DNA of 64,000 nucleotides from Mesostigma viride (GCA_009746045.1 RPFO01000079.1:941285-1005284), one strand, 5' to 3'. Positions 10,501 to 19,195 are shown, numbered from the stretch's first letter. Made by a program: numbers and translations. Notes: generated from the sequence alone by a model not told the origin.

Positions 10501-11421
10501 ACCCAACGCGGCGCTTATACCAGACAACGCCTGACTAATGCTGACAGCCGCAGACGCGGCTTGTACCGCGTTCTGCACGGTGGTCTGGACGTCAGGAGCG
10601 GGGTTCCTGAAGTTTGGATTGGTCAGCGTATAAAAGGTCCTGGAGCTGGGGATGGCTTTGCTCGAAACGTCGGATTTGAACCAGCAAGAACCGATATTCT
10701 TGTTCTGCTCGTTTGCGCGCCACGTGAACCCGGCGCATCGGTTGTTGTCGTTGCTGCAGATGGCCGCACACTCCTGCATGGTCTTACCAGACACAGAGTC
10801 CTGACTCTGTCCGGCGGGAACCACGTTCAGTCCGAACCCTGACCACGTGACCTTGTTCTCGATCCCCCACGCCCGGTTGTTCACGCTCGGCGGTGCCGGC
10901 GTGCTCGCCTTCTCCCGTTCAAGCCACAATTCGAGTCCACCCTCTACGAACGTGTTCGTTATGACGGCCAAGTTCCTCAACACCGTGTCATCATTCACGT
11001 TCTTGATGTGATAGATGGTCTGGTCTTGAAGGTACTCGCGTGGTATGATAGCATACACGTCAGGTAATGTAAGGACCTTCAATTGGTTCACGGCGACGAA
11101 CAATAACTTCATGCCTTCTAGGGCTTTTCTCGCGTCATACCACAAGTACTTCAGACGATCTTTTACGAATTCGGCAGGAAAGTGTGCTCGTACTCTTTCT
11201 ATCGGCTGATCGCCTATCCCAGGCGTCCCCCATCTCCCGTGTAAAAAGTCTGCCCACTTTTCAATCGGGTATTGCTTGTCCACAGCCCGAGCCAGCAATA
11301 TCGGGTCGATCTTGTTTTCCGTCGTGTACACGTAAAAATAATGGAGGGCTCCAGACGCTTGCCCTGATGTCCATAAACGGACGATGTAGGTGACCATCTG
11401 GTCGAATTGCGTGACAGACAT
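7549..11421 (-). CDS. Large tail-anchored protein with two PAN/apple-like domains
   Basis: 1290 residues, start ATG at 11421. Two helical repeat regions (about 1-150 and 710-850) share motifs such as LW-x2-G-x3-GAL-x2-FY. Two PAN/apple-like domains, about 190-275 and 890-970, each hold a CA-x2-C, a CAGFTWR and a CWFKSDV. Pro-rich linkers and a Thr/Asn/Gly/Ser repeat follow, and residues 1265-1288 form a single membrane helix (MIIGISVIAAMFIILVIAVA) ending at Arg. PAN domains bind protein or carbohydrate, so a role on the virion surface or in the infected-cell membrane is likely. A tail anchor with no visible signal peptide is odd for disulfide-rich PAN domains. Confidence 0.7.
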   Translation of the reverse strand: MSVTQFDQMVTYIVRLWTSGQASGALHYFYVYTTENKIDPILLARAVDKQYPIEKWADFLHGRWGTPGIGDQPIERVRAHFPAEFVKDRLKYLWYDARKALEGMKLLFVAVNQLKVLTLPDVYAIIPREYLQDQTIYHIKNVNDDTVLRNLAVITNTFVEGGLELWLEREKASTPAPPSVNNRAWGIENKVTWSGFGLNVVPAGQSQDSVSGKTMQECAAICSNDNNRCAGFTWRANEQNKNIGSCWFKSDVSSKAIPSSRTFYTLTNPNFRNPAPDVQTTVQNAVQAASAAVSISQALSGISAALGSTNLMTLMYATNQNRGKVVRRVFELKSAVNFAVKNLSSKSTGTWKGSQVLPYIPLSAFPAYPASMANIAVDKGKAFVTKWEASGSKGETVTGFTVQFRSTDHGYLYEIAVSSSQIPADAYSVAAPASTPAPAAAPPPPPPPPTPPTSSAPVVPPVARNPATTSTSLPSYAYIASLWSPDQLHLALAEEIKRAQANQWNENMIIGLNSPSGMLHAVKRRMTVVNTLLYFLTKDLPTKDIEVMAVQRGYINPALLSVLMGWGDLVHTWKSGDVPSAVAMENELNKKWLDAMRIPMQDGVVGVSTIQQSYNYRANDVASTQQNTARIKTFLANTNADYSLRAGTRAMALALGYSVVALPSSSYTTAATTPSPLTTATSTTVVTTASTPSTGTTASTSTGPELTLSEAGGAVAGLWNQGDVDGALRRFYHYAFNASPAFGQVDLANEVIKFTPISRWAKAVKTKPSTLDKKYMEAAFNSSVAIPELKKIFWARPIDLPSAMELLDVAMNKAGTVSAGEANNAVDLAFRRDQITLFLSKPANSSMHADMRKMALDTQTFTTDVLTEWMNSDRDNVSYNGQIRTSKPSQTWGVSNNVTWSGYGLNVVPAGSSSDSLTSVSLSACAEACAKDNAKCAGFTWRPTNKSDPMKGNCWFKSDVTSKPIPSSRLFFTFTNPDFGKPNEPDAPINTNTGTTTQSTVTGTQSTNTNTDTGTGTQSTNTNATTVTSTNTDTGTGTQSTNTNTTTGTSTSTGTGTQSTNTNTNAGTTTNTNTGTSTQSTNTNTGTSTQSTNTNTGTSTQSANEQPLLQNPLTWDPHADPVSDLSSDAVVAQKKQEDSINAGGMPAFVMIPKSLLATKDGKPFMNDAKFDCLGFPIMQKSFDDKWKTEDYTFASAQLAAIKECHKNSDEVKKLISDTNGDKTKIANKLNSMKPVESEATAQRLVDLGLLPSADFKKYATDTSEEDNTSMIIGISVIAAMFIILVIAVAR
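8100..8455 (-). repeat. Thr/Asn/Ser/Gly-rich tandem repeat region in the PAN protein
   Basis: Degenerate direct repeats of about 42-60 bp on the sense strand encode runs of the type STNTNTGTSTQ. They form a hydrophilic, probably O-glycosylatable stalk between the second PAN domain and the C-terminal region. Confidence 0.8.
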
Positions 11422-11475
11422 ATCTATTTATGTATTGGTGGAAATAAATGCAAGGTAGTAGTAATATGACGCGGC

Positions 11476-13488
11476 ATGGTGGTTCACCCGCTACCGTACA
11501 AATGGCCTGACGCAGAACGAGAACGTCTGGCGAACTCCCAGGCGTTCATCCAAAACTACTTCGAGGGCCGAATTCGATCGAACCTGCCTCCTGAACACAG
11601 AGAGGTAGGTAAGAACTCCTGTTCAAAGACGCCCACGGACATGAAACAGGCGCCGCAGCAGGCGGTCGTGAACATGTACTTGCGCGGGATCGCCGAAAGG
11701 GGAAGCAGCCATCGCGGGTTCCTCGCGTGGCATTCGACGGGATCCGGCAAGACGTGCACGGTTCTAGGCGCGATCGAGGCGTTCTGGGACTCGGGACGCA
11801 AGATCTTCCTGGCGACGAGCAAAGAAAACGCGGCCAACAATTCGATCACCGGATACGCCCATTGCGCGTCGATGTTCCCGCGCTTCAAGAACATGTCCAA
11901 GAGCGAGGCGGCGAACATGATAACTCGCCGCGTCGAAGAACACCGAATCCTGAGTTTCTCCCAATTAGCGCACCTCCTGGACCTTTACCGCGGGCTTAGG
12001 GACAAGTCGCGAGCCAAGCGGACACTCCTGCGCAACGCCGTGCTGATCATCGACGAAGTCCAGAACCTTTTCTCCCCTCCGGCCGGGCAGGCGAACGAGT
12101 ACAGGACTCTGCTCGAGTTCCTCGAGAAACCGAGCGAGGAAAACCGAGGGTTGTACATGGTCATTCTCAGCGGTACCCCCGGGCGCAACGAGGAAGAGAT
12201 TTACCGCCTGCTGACCATGATCAAGGGCAAACCCGTCTACCCTGAATCGCCTCTGGACGAGTTCAAAGGCCTGTGCTCGTTCGTGGACTACGCAGGGGAC
12301 ACGTCCGTGTACCCTTCTAAGACACCGGACATGCTTCATTTCGTCGAAATGAGCCACGAACAACGTAGCGCGCTCGCGAGAAAACTCAGAGAGGAGCGGC
12401 CGACGTCGAACCGAGAGAGGTACTTGTACGAGGCCCGCCGAGTCACGAATTCCCTCAGCATGCTGCGGCTGTCCCCATCGTACGCCAAGAACCATCTGGA
12501 CGTCCTGTCCCCTAAGATCGCGTGCATCGTGAAGGAGATATTGGACCATCCGAACGAAAAACACTATCTGTACTCGGCCTTCAACGCGTACGGAATCAAG
12601 TACGTGGCCACGATACTGGAAGCCGAGGGGTACAAACCGTTGCGAGTGTACGGAGAGCCTCCAGACACAGAGGCGAAGAGGTACGTGATGCTCGGTTCGG
12701 ACTCCGTTCCCACAACGGATTCGGCTCTGAAACACGTGATGTCCGTGTACAATTCCGACGCCAACGCGCAAGGAAAACTCTTGCACGTGATATTGGCGCG
12801 AAAGAAGTTCAACGAGGGATTGGACTTGAAAAGCGTCCGGCACATCCACATCATGGAGCCGTTGCTGGACATGAACGGCGAGAAGCAGGCCATCGCCCGC
12901 GCGGTTCGCAACTGCTCGCACTTGCAGCTCGAAAAAAAAGAGTGGACCGTGACGGTTCACAGGTACATTACGATCGACGGAGTGGACGACCGCGTGGCGG
13001 AACGCGCGCAGAAGGAGCACGAGAGCGAGGGAGTGAACATGTACATGGAGAAACTGAGGGAGGCGGCCATCGATTGCCGTCTCATGAACCGGGTCCACAA
13101 TCAGGAGGAGTGGATGAAAGCGGGTCTTCGCGAACATCCGATCGCGTGTCCCATGACGAGAGGCGAGGAGATGCGAAAGTATCTCAAGGAGCACGGTCTT
13201 GCTCTCCTTCACAAGACTCTGAAGTTCGCGAAACGCGTCGTGTTGGCGGCTGGTCACAACCTGAAGGAGAGCGTCAAGGCGGACATCGAGTCGATCAAGG
13301 CGATCGCCAAACTCTTGATGGTCGATAGGGATAGCGCCCACGGGATGATCAAGGACGCGTCGAGATCCGTTTCGGACGCCAGCGTGACAGAGGAGATCAA
13401 GGACGCCATCAGGAGCGTGGACTTCATCACCGGGTACGGCAATAAACCGATCAAGCAGCTCGTGTTGGAAGGGTATTGGATCGGTTAA
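11476..13488 (+). CDS. Poxvirus D6/D11-type superfamily 2 helicase/NTPase
   Basis: 670 residues from the ATG at 11476. Motif I WHSTGSGKT (about 86-94), motif II IIDEVQ (about 190-195, DEVQ instead of DEAH), motif III LSGTP, and motif VI in the QAIARAVR segment mark a SWI/SNF-like SF2 NTPase. It is closest in layout to poxvirus NPH-I (D11) and the early transcription factor subunit D6, found across large DNA viruses. Such proteins act in early transcription initiation or termination inside the virion and factory. Which paralogue this is cannot be decided here. It diverges from the PAN gene 54 bp upstream and overlaps the convergent membrane-protein gene by four bases. Confidence 0.85.
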   Translation: MVVHPLPYKWPDAERERLANSQAFIQNYFEGRIRSNLPPEHREVGKNSCSKTPTDMKQAPQQAVVNMYLRGIAERGSSHRGFLAWHSTGSGKTCTVLGAIEAFWDSGRKIFLATSKENAANNSITGYAHCASMFPRFKNMSKSEAANMITRRVEEHRILSFSQLAHLLDLYRGLRDKSRAKRTLLRNAVLIIDEVQNLFSPPAGQANEYRTLLEFLEKPSEENRGLYMVILSGTPGRNEEEIYRLLTMIKGKPVYPESPLDEFKGLCSFVDYAGDTSVYPSKTPDMLHFVEMSHEQRSALARKLREERPTSNRERYLYEARRVTNSLSMLRLSPSYAKNHLDVLSPKIACIVKEILDHPNEKHYLYSAFNAYGIKYVATILEAEGYKPLRVYGEPPDTEAKRYVMLGSDSVPTTDSALKHVMSVYNSDANAQGKLLHVILARKKFNEGLDLKSVRHIHIMEPLLDMNGEKQAIARAVRNCSHLQLEKKEWTVTVHRYITIDGVDDRVAERAQKEHESEGVNMYMEKLREAAIDCRLMNRVHNQEEWMKAGLREHPIACPMTRGEEMRKYLKEHGLALLHKTLKFAKRVVLAAGHNLKESVKADIESIKAIAKLLMVDRDSAHGMIKDASRSVSDASVTEEIKDAIRSVDFITGYGNKPIKQLVLEGYWIG

Positions 13489-14636
13489 TGCAGACCAGTG
13501 GAGATCTTCCGCATGGTCGTGGTCTTCCCAGTGTACATGATGAACACCGAGTACGACGCCGTGATCGCCCCGCACTGCCACAGGAGCGAGAACACGTCCT
13601 TCACGGGAGCCTTAAACGCGGCCGTCCAGAGGGGGACGGACAGGAGTGTGACGGCGCACACGAGCATGACGACCGCCATGGCCTTGTTTTCGTGCTCCAC
13701 GGGGGCGACCTGTACCTCGCCCTTGTCGTCCAACTTCAGCCTCTTCCTGTCCCAGTACAGGGACTTGATGTGGCCTAAATAGGACGAGGGAGTCAGCTTC
13801 GGATTGTTGCCGTCATAGAACGCTTGTTGTAGTTTCTTTATCTTGTCATCCTTCTCCCCCTTTGCAGAAATGGCGAGCGACGAATCGTTTGTCATGCCCG
13901 CGATCTCCTGCATAGGAACCGCCATGCCCTTCATGAGTGTCCACGCTATCCCCTCGGTCGCCAGACACAGAGTCGCCGCAAGGGTGGACCACAGCACGGA
14001 GCTGGACGAAAAGTCTTTGCTCTTTCGGCCCACGAGCCAGAACAAGAGCGTGCCTACGAGCGCTATTCCAGTGGGAGATGCGAGGAACGCGGTCGTCTTC
14101 CAGTCGTCCATGTCAAGCCTCGGGATTTCCTTGTCCTTCCCTACCACGCCGTTGAACGTATCGGCGTAGAACGGGAGAACGAACAACTTCACGAACCCGT
14201 ATTGTGACGCCAACACGACCGTCAGACCGGCAAGGGCGGACACGAACACCGTCACAAATGACTTCTCGTTCGCCCCGCCCATTCTCAAGGCGAGGACGGT
14301 GAGAGACGGCCCCGCGATCGCCAGAAGTACGAACAGGAGCGTGCTCATCCACTTGTTCCCCTCGCCTCCCGCCTCGATGTACACGTCCTCGGCGCTCTTG
14401 TTAGGATCCTTCACCTCCTGCAGCAGGACTTCGGCCACCGCGTCCAGCCCCATTTCATCGGGCGTGACGGCTTCCTTCGTCGCCCCGAGCTTGCTCTCGA
14501 CCTTCTTCATCATCGTCTTTTTCGCCGCGGTCGCGATCTCGACGCGGATGTATCCGAGCAGCAGTAACATTTCGACGCCCATCACGAACGAGGACATCGC
14601 GATCGCGTGAGAAGGTATCGACAAGCTTGCACGCAT
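13485..14636 (-). CDS. Multi-spanning membrane protein
   Basis: 383 residues with about six to seven hydrophobic segments: about 12-30, 97-115, 127-145, 185-205, 215-240, 318-335 and 355-372. A charged loop at 35-90 and another at 245-310 face the same side. No transporter signature or catalytic motif recognised. Convergent and overlapping by four bases with the helicase. Start chosen at the first ATG (MRASLSIPSHAIAM). Confidence 0.65.
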   Translation of the reverse strand: MRASLSIPSHAIAMSSFVMGVEMLLLLGYIRVEIATAAKKTMMKKVESKLGATKEAVTPDEMGLDAVAEVLLQEVKDPNKSAEDVYIEAGGEGNKWMSTLLFVLLAIAGPSLTVLALRMGGANEKSFVTVFVSALAGLTVVLASQYGFVKLFVLPFYADTFNGVVGKDKEIPRLDMDDWKTTAFLASPTGIALVGTLLFWLVGRKSKDFSSSSVLWSTLAATLCLATEGIAWTLMKGMAVPMQEIAGMTNDSSLAISAKGEKDDKIKKLQQAFYDGNNPKLTPSSYLGHIKSLYWDRKRLKLDDKGEVQVAPVEHENKAMAVVMLVCAVTLLSVPLWTAAFKAPVKDVFSLLWQCGAITASYSVFIMYTGKTTTMRKISTGLH

Positions 14637-14665
14637 TTGTTTCTATAACTACCGGCGACAACTTT

Positions 14666-14878
14666 TTACGCGTTGCGGATCTCGTCTTCTCGAGACGACA
14701 TGAGCAAGCGTTCGACTCTCGTCGGTTTCTTGGAATGTTCGCGCCGAGCTTCCTCGGAATTCGTCGAGTCTCTCTGTCTTCCGCGACTGAGCCACAAGCT
14801 GGCTCCTGACGACCTGCGTACCTTGCGCACCTTGGTTACCATCCTGTCCTCGCTCGGAAGTGACCAGCATATGCCCAT
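14666..14878 (-). CDS. Possible small basic protein
   Basis: 70 residues from the ATG at 14878, rich in Arg/Ser/Glu, ending REDEIRNA. It fits neatly between two genes and shares an AT-rich spacer (14890-14921) with the divergent gene at 14932. On the opposite strand an ATG at 14700 opens a frame of similar quality that runs into the next gene, so the coding strand here is uncertain. Confidence 0.3.
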   Translation of the reverse strand: MGICWSLPSEDRMVTKVRKVRRSSGASLWLSRGRQRDSTNSEEARREHSKKPTRVERLLMSSREDEIRNA

Positions 14879-14889
14879 GGACGAACCCA

Positions 14890-14921
14890 ATCTATATAAT
14901 TTCCATCGATTTATATATACA
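14890..14921. promoter_or_regulatory. AT-rich TATA-like promoter segment
   Basis: Two TATA-like blocks (CTATATAAT and TTATATATAC) lie 10-40 bases upstream of the ATG at 14932 in otherwise GC-rich DNA. Confidence 0.5.
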
Positions 14922-14931
14922 CCAACACGCG

Positions 14932-16116
14932 ATGAGTCCGCGACCAGACATGTACTTCATGGCCGTGAAAAACGAAATGGAACCGTACGCTACAAGACGC
15001 GTGTCCGCTGGCATCAGCCTGCAACAGGGCGGACGCACGTTCCCCCTAGAAATTCATTACAAGATCGTGAAAAGGGTGTTGTACGTGTACGTTCCCATCC
15101 CTGAAGGGTATCACAGCAAATTGATCGAAGAACTCCATAACCGCGAAATCTCCGATCTAGCCTACTGTCAGATCGAATGCAAGAGGAGGGACGCGGAACA
15201 TATACCGAAAGCAACCGAACATCTCGGAAATCTGAACAACAAGTACGCGTACTTGGAATGGTTCTACGTCCGCGCTCAGCAGTACAAGGAGAAGAGTTCG
15301 GAACACGAAATGACCGCGTTCGCTCGATTTGGGAAACGCATGTTGTGCTGGAGTCTGAACATTTTGATTCAAAACGGATACATCCACGACCCCGAAAACG
15401 CGTACGTAGGCCTCGAGGCTGGCGGCGGCCACTGTGCCGCCCCTAAGACGGACGAGAAGAAGAAGGAGCCCAATGAGCGAGAAGAAATCAGCAAGGTCGA
15501 CAAGTTTCTATCGCAATTCCCGTTGACGTACGAATACGTCCAATCGAGCATTCGAAACATGAAGAGTTTGGAACCTGAATCGTTCAAGCGGCAGACCAAG
15601 TGCGAGATAGAGGATAACATGATTTTGGTGAAGTATTACGAACATTACGGATTCCGCGTGTTCGATGCTAGAAACGGTCTCGGATTCCTCATGGAAGCCT
15701 CGTTGCCTGACGTTTTGGCTTCGTGCAAGTCCGCGGCCGGGTTTCCGAACAAACTCGAAGACATAGCATTGAAGAGGACGCGAGGGAAAGTCGAGCCCGC
15801 CAAAATATCGGTCACCGTGAAAAGAAAGCCTGTAGCCACACCGCCTCCTCCACCGCCTCCTCCCCAACCCCCCGCTCTCCCTCCCAAACCAAATCCAGAC
15901 TCGGCCGGGCAGTTGCGCAACGCCGTCACGTGTCTCCGACGAGCGTCGATGGACGGGCCTCTTACGAGATCTCAATCCGTCTGCAGCGGTATCGTCGTCC
16001 CTGAAATATCGGTCGAGTCGTCCGAGTCGTGCAGGCTTCGTCCCAGACCTAGACCGGGAGACCCTCACGTTCCTATCACGCGATCGCAGACACGTTGCAG
16101 GCGAAACAGGATATAG
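14932..16116 (+). CDS. GNAT-like acetyltransferase-related protein with proline-rich tail
   Basis: 394 residues from ATG 14932, directly after the TATA-like block. Around 125-250 the pattern recalls the C-terminal half of GNAT folds in giant-virus proteins: NAYVGLEAGGG, then after a charged insert LVKYYEHYGFRVFDARN and GFLMEASLPDVLASC. The substrate-binding half is unclear and the acetyl-CoA loop is not obvious. A Pro-rich stretch (about 300-325) is followed by a basic tail ending SQTRCRRNRI. GNAT assignment is tentative; the rest has no recognised domain. Confidence 0.6.
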   Translation: MSPRPDMYFMAVKNEMEPYATRRVSAGISLQQGGRTFPLEIHYKIVKRVLYVYVPIPEGYHSKLIEELHNREISDLAYCQIECKRRDAEHIPKATEHLGNLNNKYAYLEWFYVRAQQYKEKSSEHEMTAFARFGKRMLCWSLNILIQNGYIHDPENAYVGLEAGGGHCAAPKTDEKKKEPNEREEISKVDKFLSQFPLTYEYVQSSIRNMKSLEPESFKRQTKCEIEDNMILVKYYEHYGFRVFDARNGLGFLMEASLPDVLASCKSAAGFPNKLEDIALKRTRGKVEPAKISVTVKRKPVATPPPPPPPPQPPALPPKPNPDSAGQLRNAVTCLRRASMDGPLTRSQSVCSGIVVPEISVESSESCRLRPRPRPGDPHVPITRSQTRCRRNRI

Positions 16117-16187
16117 GATCTAGCACTTCCGCGTTCGATCGATGCCCTCATCAACTGACTGCAAAGTTGTTGGTGCTGTGAACGACC

Positions 16188-16210
16188 GGGTACATCGCAC
16201 GGATGTACCC
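16188..16210. terminator. Hairpin between convergent genes
   Basis: A perfect 9-bp stem, GGGTACATC and GATGTACCC, with loop GCACG lies 70 bases after the + strand stop at 16116 and about 80 bases after the - strand stop at 16289. Hairpins at transcript ends are known in mimiviruses and pandoraviruses, so a 3'-end role is plausible. Confidence 0.5.
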
Positions 16211-16288
16211 TTGATCGAGCCGTTCGTTACTTTGTATATAAACAACTTTATACATCAATAGAAATTTTACATCAAACATTGTCACTGT

Positions 16289-17320
16289 CTATGCGAATGG
16301 TTCAGGGCACGTGATCCCGTACACCTTCTTCATCCTGTCCCTGTACAACTTGACGAACGCGTCGCCCTGGGTGAGCCTGTTGCGCCACCACTCCTCGGCG
16401 ACGACGTTGGCGACGATTTCGTCGTCTTCTTTCAACGGCAGCACGTTGAGGAGCCAGAACAGCGCGTCCCACGCGGGGTCCGTCAGGATGTTGCGTGACA
16501 CGCGGCACGTGATCAGCGATTTGTCCTCCTCGTATGGCTGGACGCTGAACCACAGCACGAAGACTGGGTTCGCGTGGCCGGAAATCCTGAAGCGCAGACT
16601 GGCTGTGTAGGGCAGAAAGAACTCGTTGTCCACCGAGATGGACAGCGCGCCCTTCGCCGGAGCCTTCGCCGCCTTCCCGTCTTCCGGCATCAGACCCAAG
16701 AGCAGGCGGCCCACGAGATCGTTCGTAACAGGGTAGCTATACACGCTCTTCGCGGTGAAAAGGTTCTCGGACCCGTCCTTCTCGGTCGTCACGTCCGTGC
16801 TCTTCACGTCCACGATCTTCACCTTGTGGACGTGCTGGAGATGCATGTGGTCGAGCAGGTTCTCCATGACGATCATCGGATGCGCGTTCACCTGGGTCAG
16901 GTACGAGAACGTCCTGTACCCCTCGTCGTCGAACTCGGGCATGGTGGGGTACTCCGACTGGCCGTCGCCCGTTCCGGCGTTCACCCACATCAAATCCGCG
17001 TCCTCCTTCGTGTCAAGGTAGTTCTGGGCGTTGTTTTGCTTGCCCCAATACATGCCGTGGTACGCGCATCGAACGCAGCCGTCTTCCACCTCGGAGTTGT
17101 GAGAAAGCCGCGCACCGCGGTGAGGGCACACGTTTCGCACGGCGAGCGTCTCGCCCTTCTGCTTGTGGTTGTAGAGGAAAACCTCCTCGTTGTAGATCTT
17201 CGTCACCTTCTTGTCGACAGGCCGGCGTCCGATGCAAATCCATTTGTCCGGGTATTCGTTTGACGCCTTAACATCGCGACGCCCGATGGGACGTGCGACG
17301 GCGCGCACAGTCGACGCCAT
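16289..17320 (-). CDS. Rieske-type non-haem iron oxygenase
   Basis: 343 residues. The Rieske [2Fe-2S] site is complete: Cys65-x-His67 (CPHRGARLS), then 17 residues, then Cys85-x2-His88 (CAYHGMYWG). The mononuclear iron motif is visible at about 150-163 (NLLDHMHLQHVH). Layout matches oxygenase alpha subunits such as the plant and cyanobacterial pheophorbide/choline/CMO-like group. No C-terminal membrane helices are seen, unlike chloroplast PAO enzymes. It needs a reductase partner, presumably from the host. The N terminus is Arg/Ala/Ser-rich and could be a weak organelle-targeting peptide, but this is guesswork. Substrate unknown. Confidence 0.85.
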   Translation of the reverse strand: MASTVRAVARPIGRRDVKASNEYPDKWICIGRRPVDKKVTKIYNEEVFLYNHKQKGETLAVRNVCPHRGARLSHNSEVEDGCVRCAYHGMYWGKQNNAQNYLDTKEDADLMWVNAGTGDGQSEYPTMPEFDDEGYRTFSYLTQVNAHPMIVMENLLDHMHLQHVHKVKIVDVKSTDVTTEKDGSENLFTAKSVYSYPVTNDLVGRLLLGLMPEDGKAAKAPAKGALSISVDNEFFLPYTASLRFRISGHANPVFVLWFSVQPYEEDKSLITCRVSRNILTDPAWDALFWLLNVLPLKEDDEIVANVVAEEWWRNRLTQGDAFVKLYRDRMKKVYGITCPEPFA

Positions 17321-17420
17321 GGCTTTCTGGAGACAGAGAAATTGTGGAGGCCTGTCTAAACGTGTGCTCGCTCTTTATACTCGCGTGGAACGGCGCTTTT
17401 TTTTTGTGCCGTTCATAGAA

Positions 17421-17801
17421 ATGAAGGGGGAAGATATCACTAGGTCCGTACACAGAGAGTACGGAGGACGATTGAACGTCGAAACGCGATGTGGCGTCAT
17501 CAGCATCGTGAACGACAAGGAGAAGCTCTTGATCCAAGTATCGGACGTAGCCACGTGGCTGGGTGCGTTAGGACGGCTGATCTGCGCGGCTCCGGAATTC
17601 CAGGGGTACTTTAAGGAACTGTACCTGTACAAGTCCGTGTGGACCGACCCCGTCGACAGGGATAAGTTGAAGGTCATCAAGCGAGCGTGCGCGAGAGTCC
17701 GAGTCGACCTGAGACTTCACGAAAGCATACTCTCGACTCGTCCCAAGAAGACGCGGCGGTGGTGGCATTTCGGATGGTGCACGAAAGAGGTCGACGCGTG
17801 A
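17421..17801 (+). CDS. Hypothetical protein
   Basis: 126 residues from the ATG at 17421; TTTATAC at about 17374 supports this start over in-frame upstream ATGs that would overlap the divergent Rieske gene. Mixed alpha/beta, with a segment VSDVATWLGALGRLICAAPEF and a basic, Trp-containing C terminus (KKTRRWWHFGWC). No family recognised. Confidence 0.55.
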   Translation: MKGEDITRSVHREYGGRLNVETRCGVISIVNDKEKLLIQVSDVATWLGALGRLICAAPEFQGYFKELYLYKSVWTDPVDRDKLKVIKRACARVRVDLRLHESILSTRPKKTRRWWHFGWCTKEVDA

Positions 17802-17847
17802 TTTATCTTCTGCGTTATAATCAAACCGCTGCACTCGAAACGAGAAC

Positions 17848-18258
17848 ATGGATCTTGTGAAGATGGCTTGCACGGCGTACATCACATGGTGGATCACCAA
17901 GAGGTCTGCTGCGTACAAGCGAAAGAATCTCAAGACGGAGTCCCAGCTCGCTGGGACCATCCTGCGAATGGGCGAAGACGATTCCAACTCGAATTCGTCT
18001 CGCAACACGGTCATAGAGACCGATTACATCCGCCGCGTCGCCGAAGATCTGCGACACACCGAAGTCCCGAACCTCCTCATGCTCTCCGCGACTCTGCTTA
18101 AACTCATCCGAATCCAACAGGAGACGCTCAAGGCGATGAAGCTGAAAAACAGACTCCTGTGCGACCGGTCGAGCGACGAGCCTCTGTCCACTCCGTCCAT
18201 GGAGGAGCGCGCGGGGTTCGTCATCTCCTCTCACAACCGCCCGTCGGCGAGTTGGTGA
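17848..18258 (+). CDS. Hypothetical helical protein
   Basis: 136 residues, mostly helical, basic N-terminal part (about 15-30, ITKRSAAYKRKNLK) and a leucine-rich amphipathic helix at about 75-105. Follows the previous gene by 46 bases on the same strand. No domain recognised. Confidence 0.55.
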   Translation: MDLVKMACTAYITWWITKRSAAYKRKNLKTESQLAGTILRMGEDDSNSNSSRNTVIETDYIRRVAEDLRHTEVPNLLMLSATLLKLIRIQQETLKAMKLKNRLLCDRSSDEPLSTPSMEERAGFVISSHNRPSASW

Positions 18259-18283
18259 TATAATTATGTTTTTGTTATGATAA

Positions 18284-18775
18284 ATGGATTGCGTTATCGA
18301 CGGGGTGGCGCGACCGCACGTCAGCAGAGACAGGCGTATCCAAGTCCTCGTCACCGGGACCAACCTGAAAGGAGAGACGAACTTCCGCCTCCCGCATCCG
18401 ATCCGCGACGTGAAGTCGTGCCGCCTGATGTGGGCGTCCACTCCGGCGGTGTCGCCATTCTCCACGGCAGTGTACGTCAAGCTCGGAGGAGTGGAGATCA
18501 ACAAGGTGCACGCCGCCATTCCACGCGCCGGACCCTCGCTGGACCCGACTCACGTATACGCCGGCCGCGGCCACTATTTCATCGTGCCGAACGGAACCGA
18601 GACGTACGTCCCGGCGAACGAGAGGGACGACACGGTGCTGTTCTCGCCCGAACTAGCGAGCGCGGCTGACATCGACGTAGAGATCTACGCTCTCCCTTCC
18701 ACCACGAGGGAACTCCTCGACCTGAACGGAGAGCTGTTCGCGATCATGCTCGAGATCGTGGCGGCCCATCGGTAG
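18284..18775 (+). CDS. Jelly-roll-like small structural protein (tentative)
   Basis: 163 residues, beta-rich. The phrase IRDVKSCRLMWASTPAV followed by AVYVKLGGVEINKV and, near the end, VEIYALPSTTRELLDLNG recalls small virion proteins of large DNA viruses in which a strand pair carries S-x-R-L-x2-A-x2-P. No catalytic motif. Virion component is inference only. Confidence 0.55.
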   Translation: MDCVIDGVARPHVSRDRRIQVLVTGTNLKGETNFRLPHPIRDVKSCRLMWASTPAVSPFSTAVYVKLGGVEINKVHAAIPRAGPSLDPTHVYAGRGHYFIVPNGTETYVPANERDDTVLFSPELASAADIDVEIYALPSTTRELLDLNGELFAIMLEIVAAHR

Positions 18776-18779
18776 ACTC

Positions 18780-19172
18780 TCACCACGAAAGGGTGTACAA
18801 ATCCTCGTACTGGCCTCCGAACAAAATCGTCTTCTTCTTGTTGATCCGCGCCCTCGCGGCTTCCGTCTCTCTGTTCATCCGCGCCACATGGCGAGCAGAA
18901 GACTCTTCGACAAGCAACTCTGCGAGCGCCAAGCGCTCGTCCGCCCTGTCCATCATAGTCTTCAGCTCCCCACCGCGAATCCGTCGGTACGTGTCCGCGG
19001 GCCGTTCGGGCAACACGTACGGCGTCGCCTCACGATCGACGTCGATGAACGTGCGTTCATACGGCACGTCGACCGCGTTGTTGGCGAAACGGCGGTTGCC
19101 AGCTCCGGGTGCGAACACCAGCCCGCGAACGACCGACTTGTCCACGACCTGTTTTGCCTCGTTGAGGTTCAT
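18780..19172 (-). CDS. Hypothetical protein
   Basis: 130 residues from ATG 19172 (MNLNEAKQVV); a longer in-frame extension exists but would overlap the next gene. Contains FAPGAGNRRFANNAVDVPYERTF and a C-terminal Arg/Glu-rich helix (about 70-115), ending FGGQYEDLYTLSW. Convergent with the preceding gene, four bases apart. Family unknown. Confidence 0.55.
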   Translation of the reverse strand: MNLNEAKQVVDKSVVRGLVFAPGAGNRRFANNAVDVPYERTFIDVDREATPYVLPERPADTYRRIRGGELKTMMDRADERLALAELLVEESSARHVARMNRETEAARARINKKKTILFGGQYEDLYTLSW

Positions 19173-19195
19173 TCCGTATACTATCCCTACATAGA

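Noticed and set aside
11965..13581. 538-residue open frame on the - strand
   Set aside because: Shadow of the helicase gene, no domain.
14700..15104. + strand frame starting MSKRSTLVGFL
   Set aside because: Runs through the TATA-like spacer and into the GNAT-like gene; kept only as an alternative to the - strand small gene.
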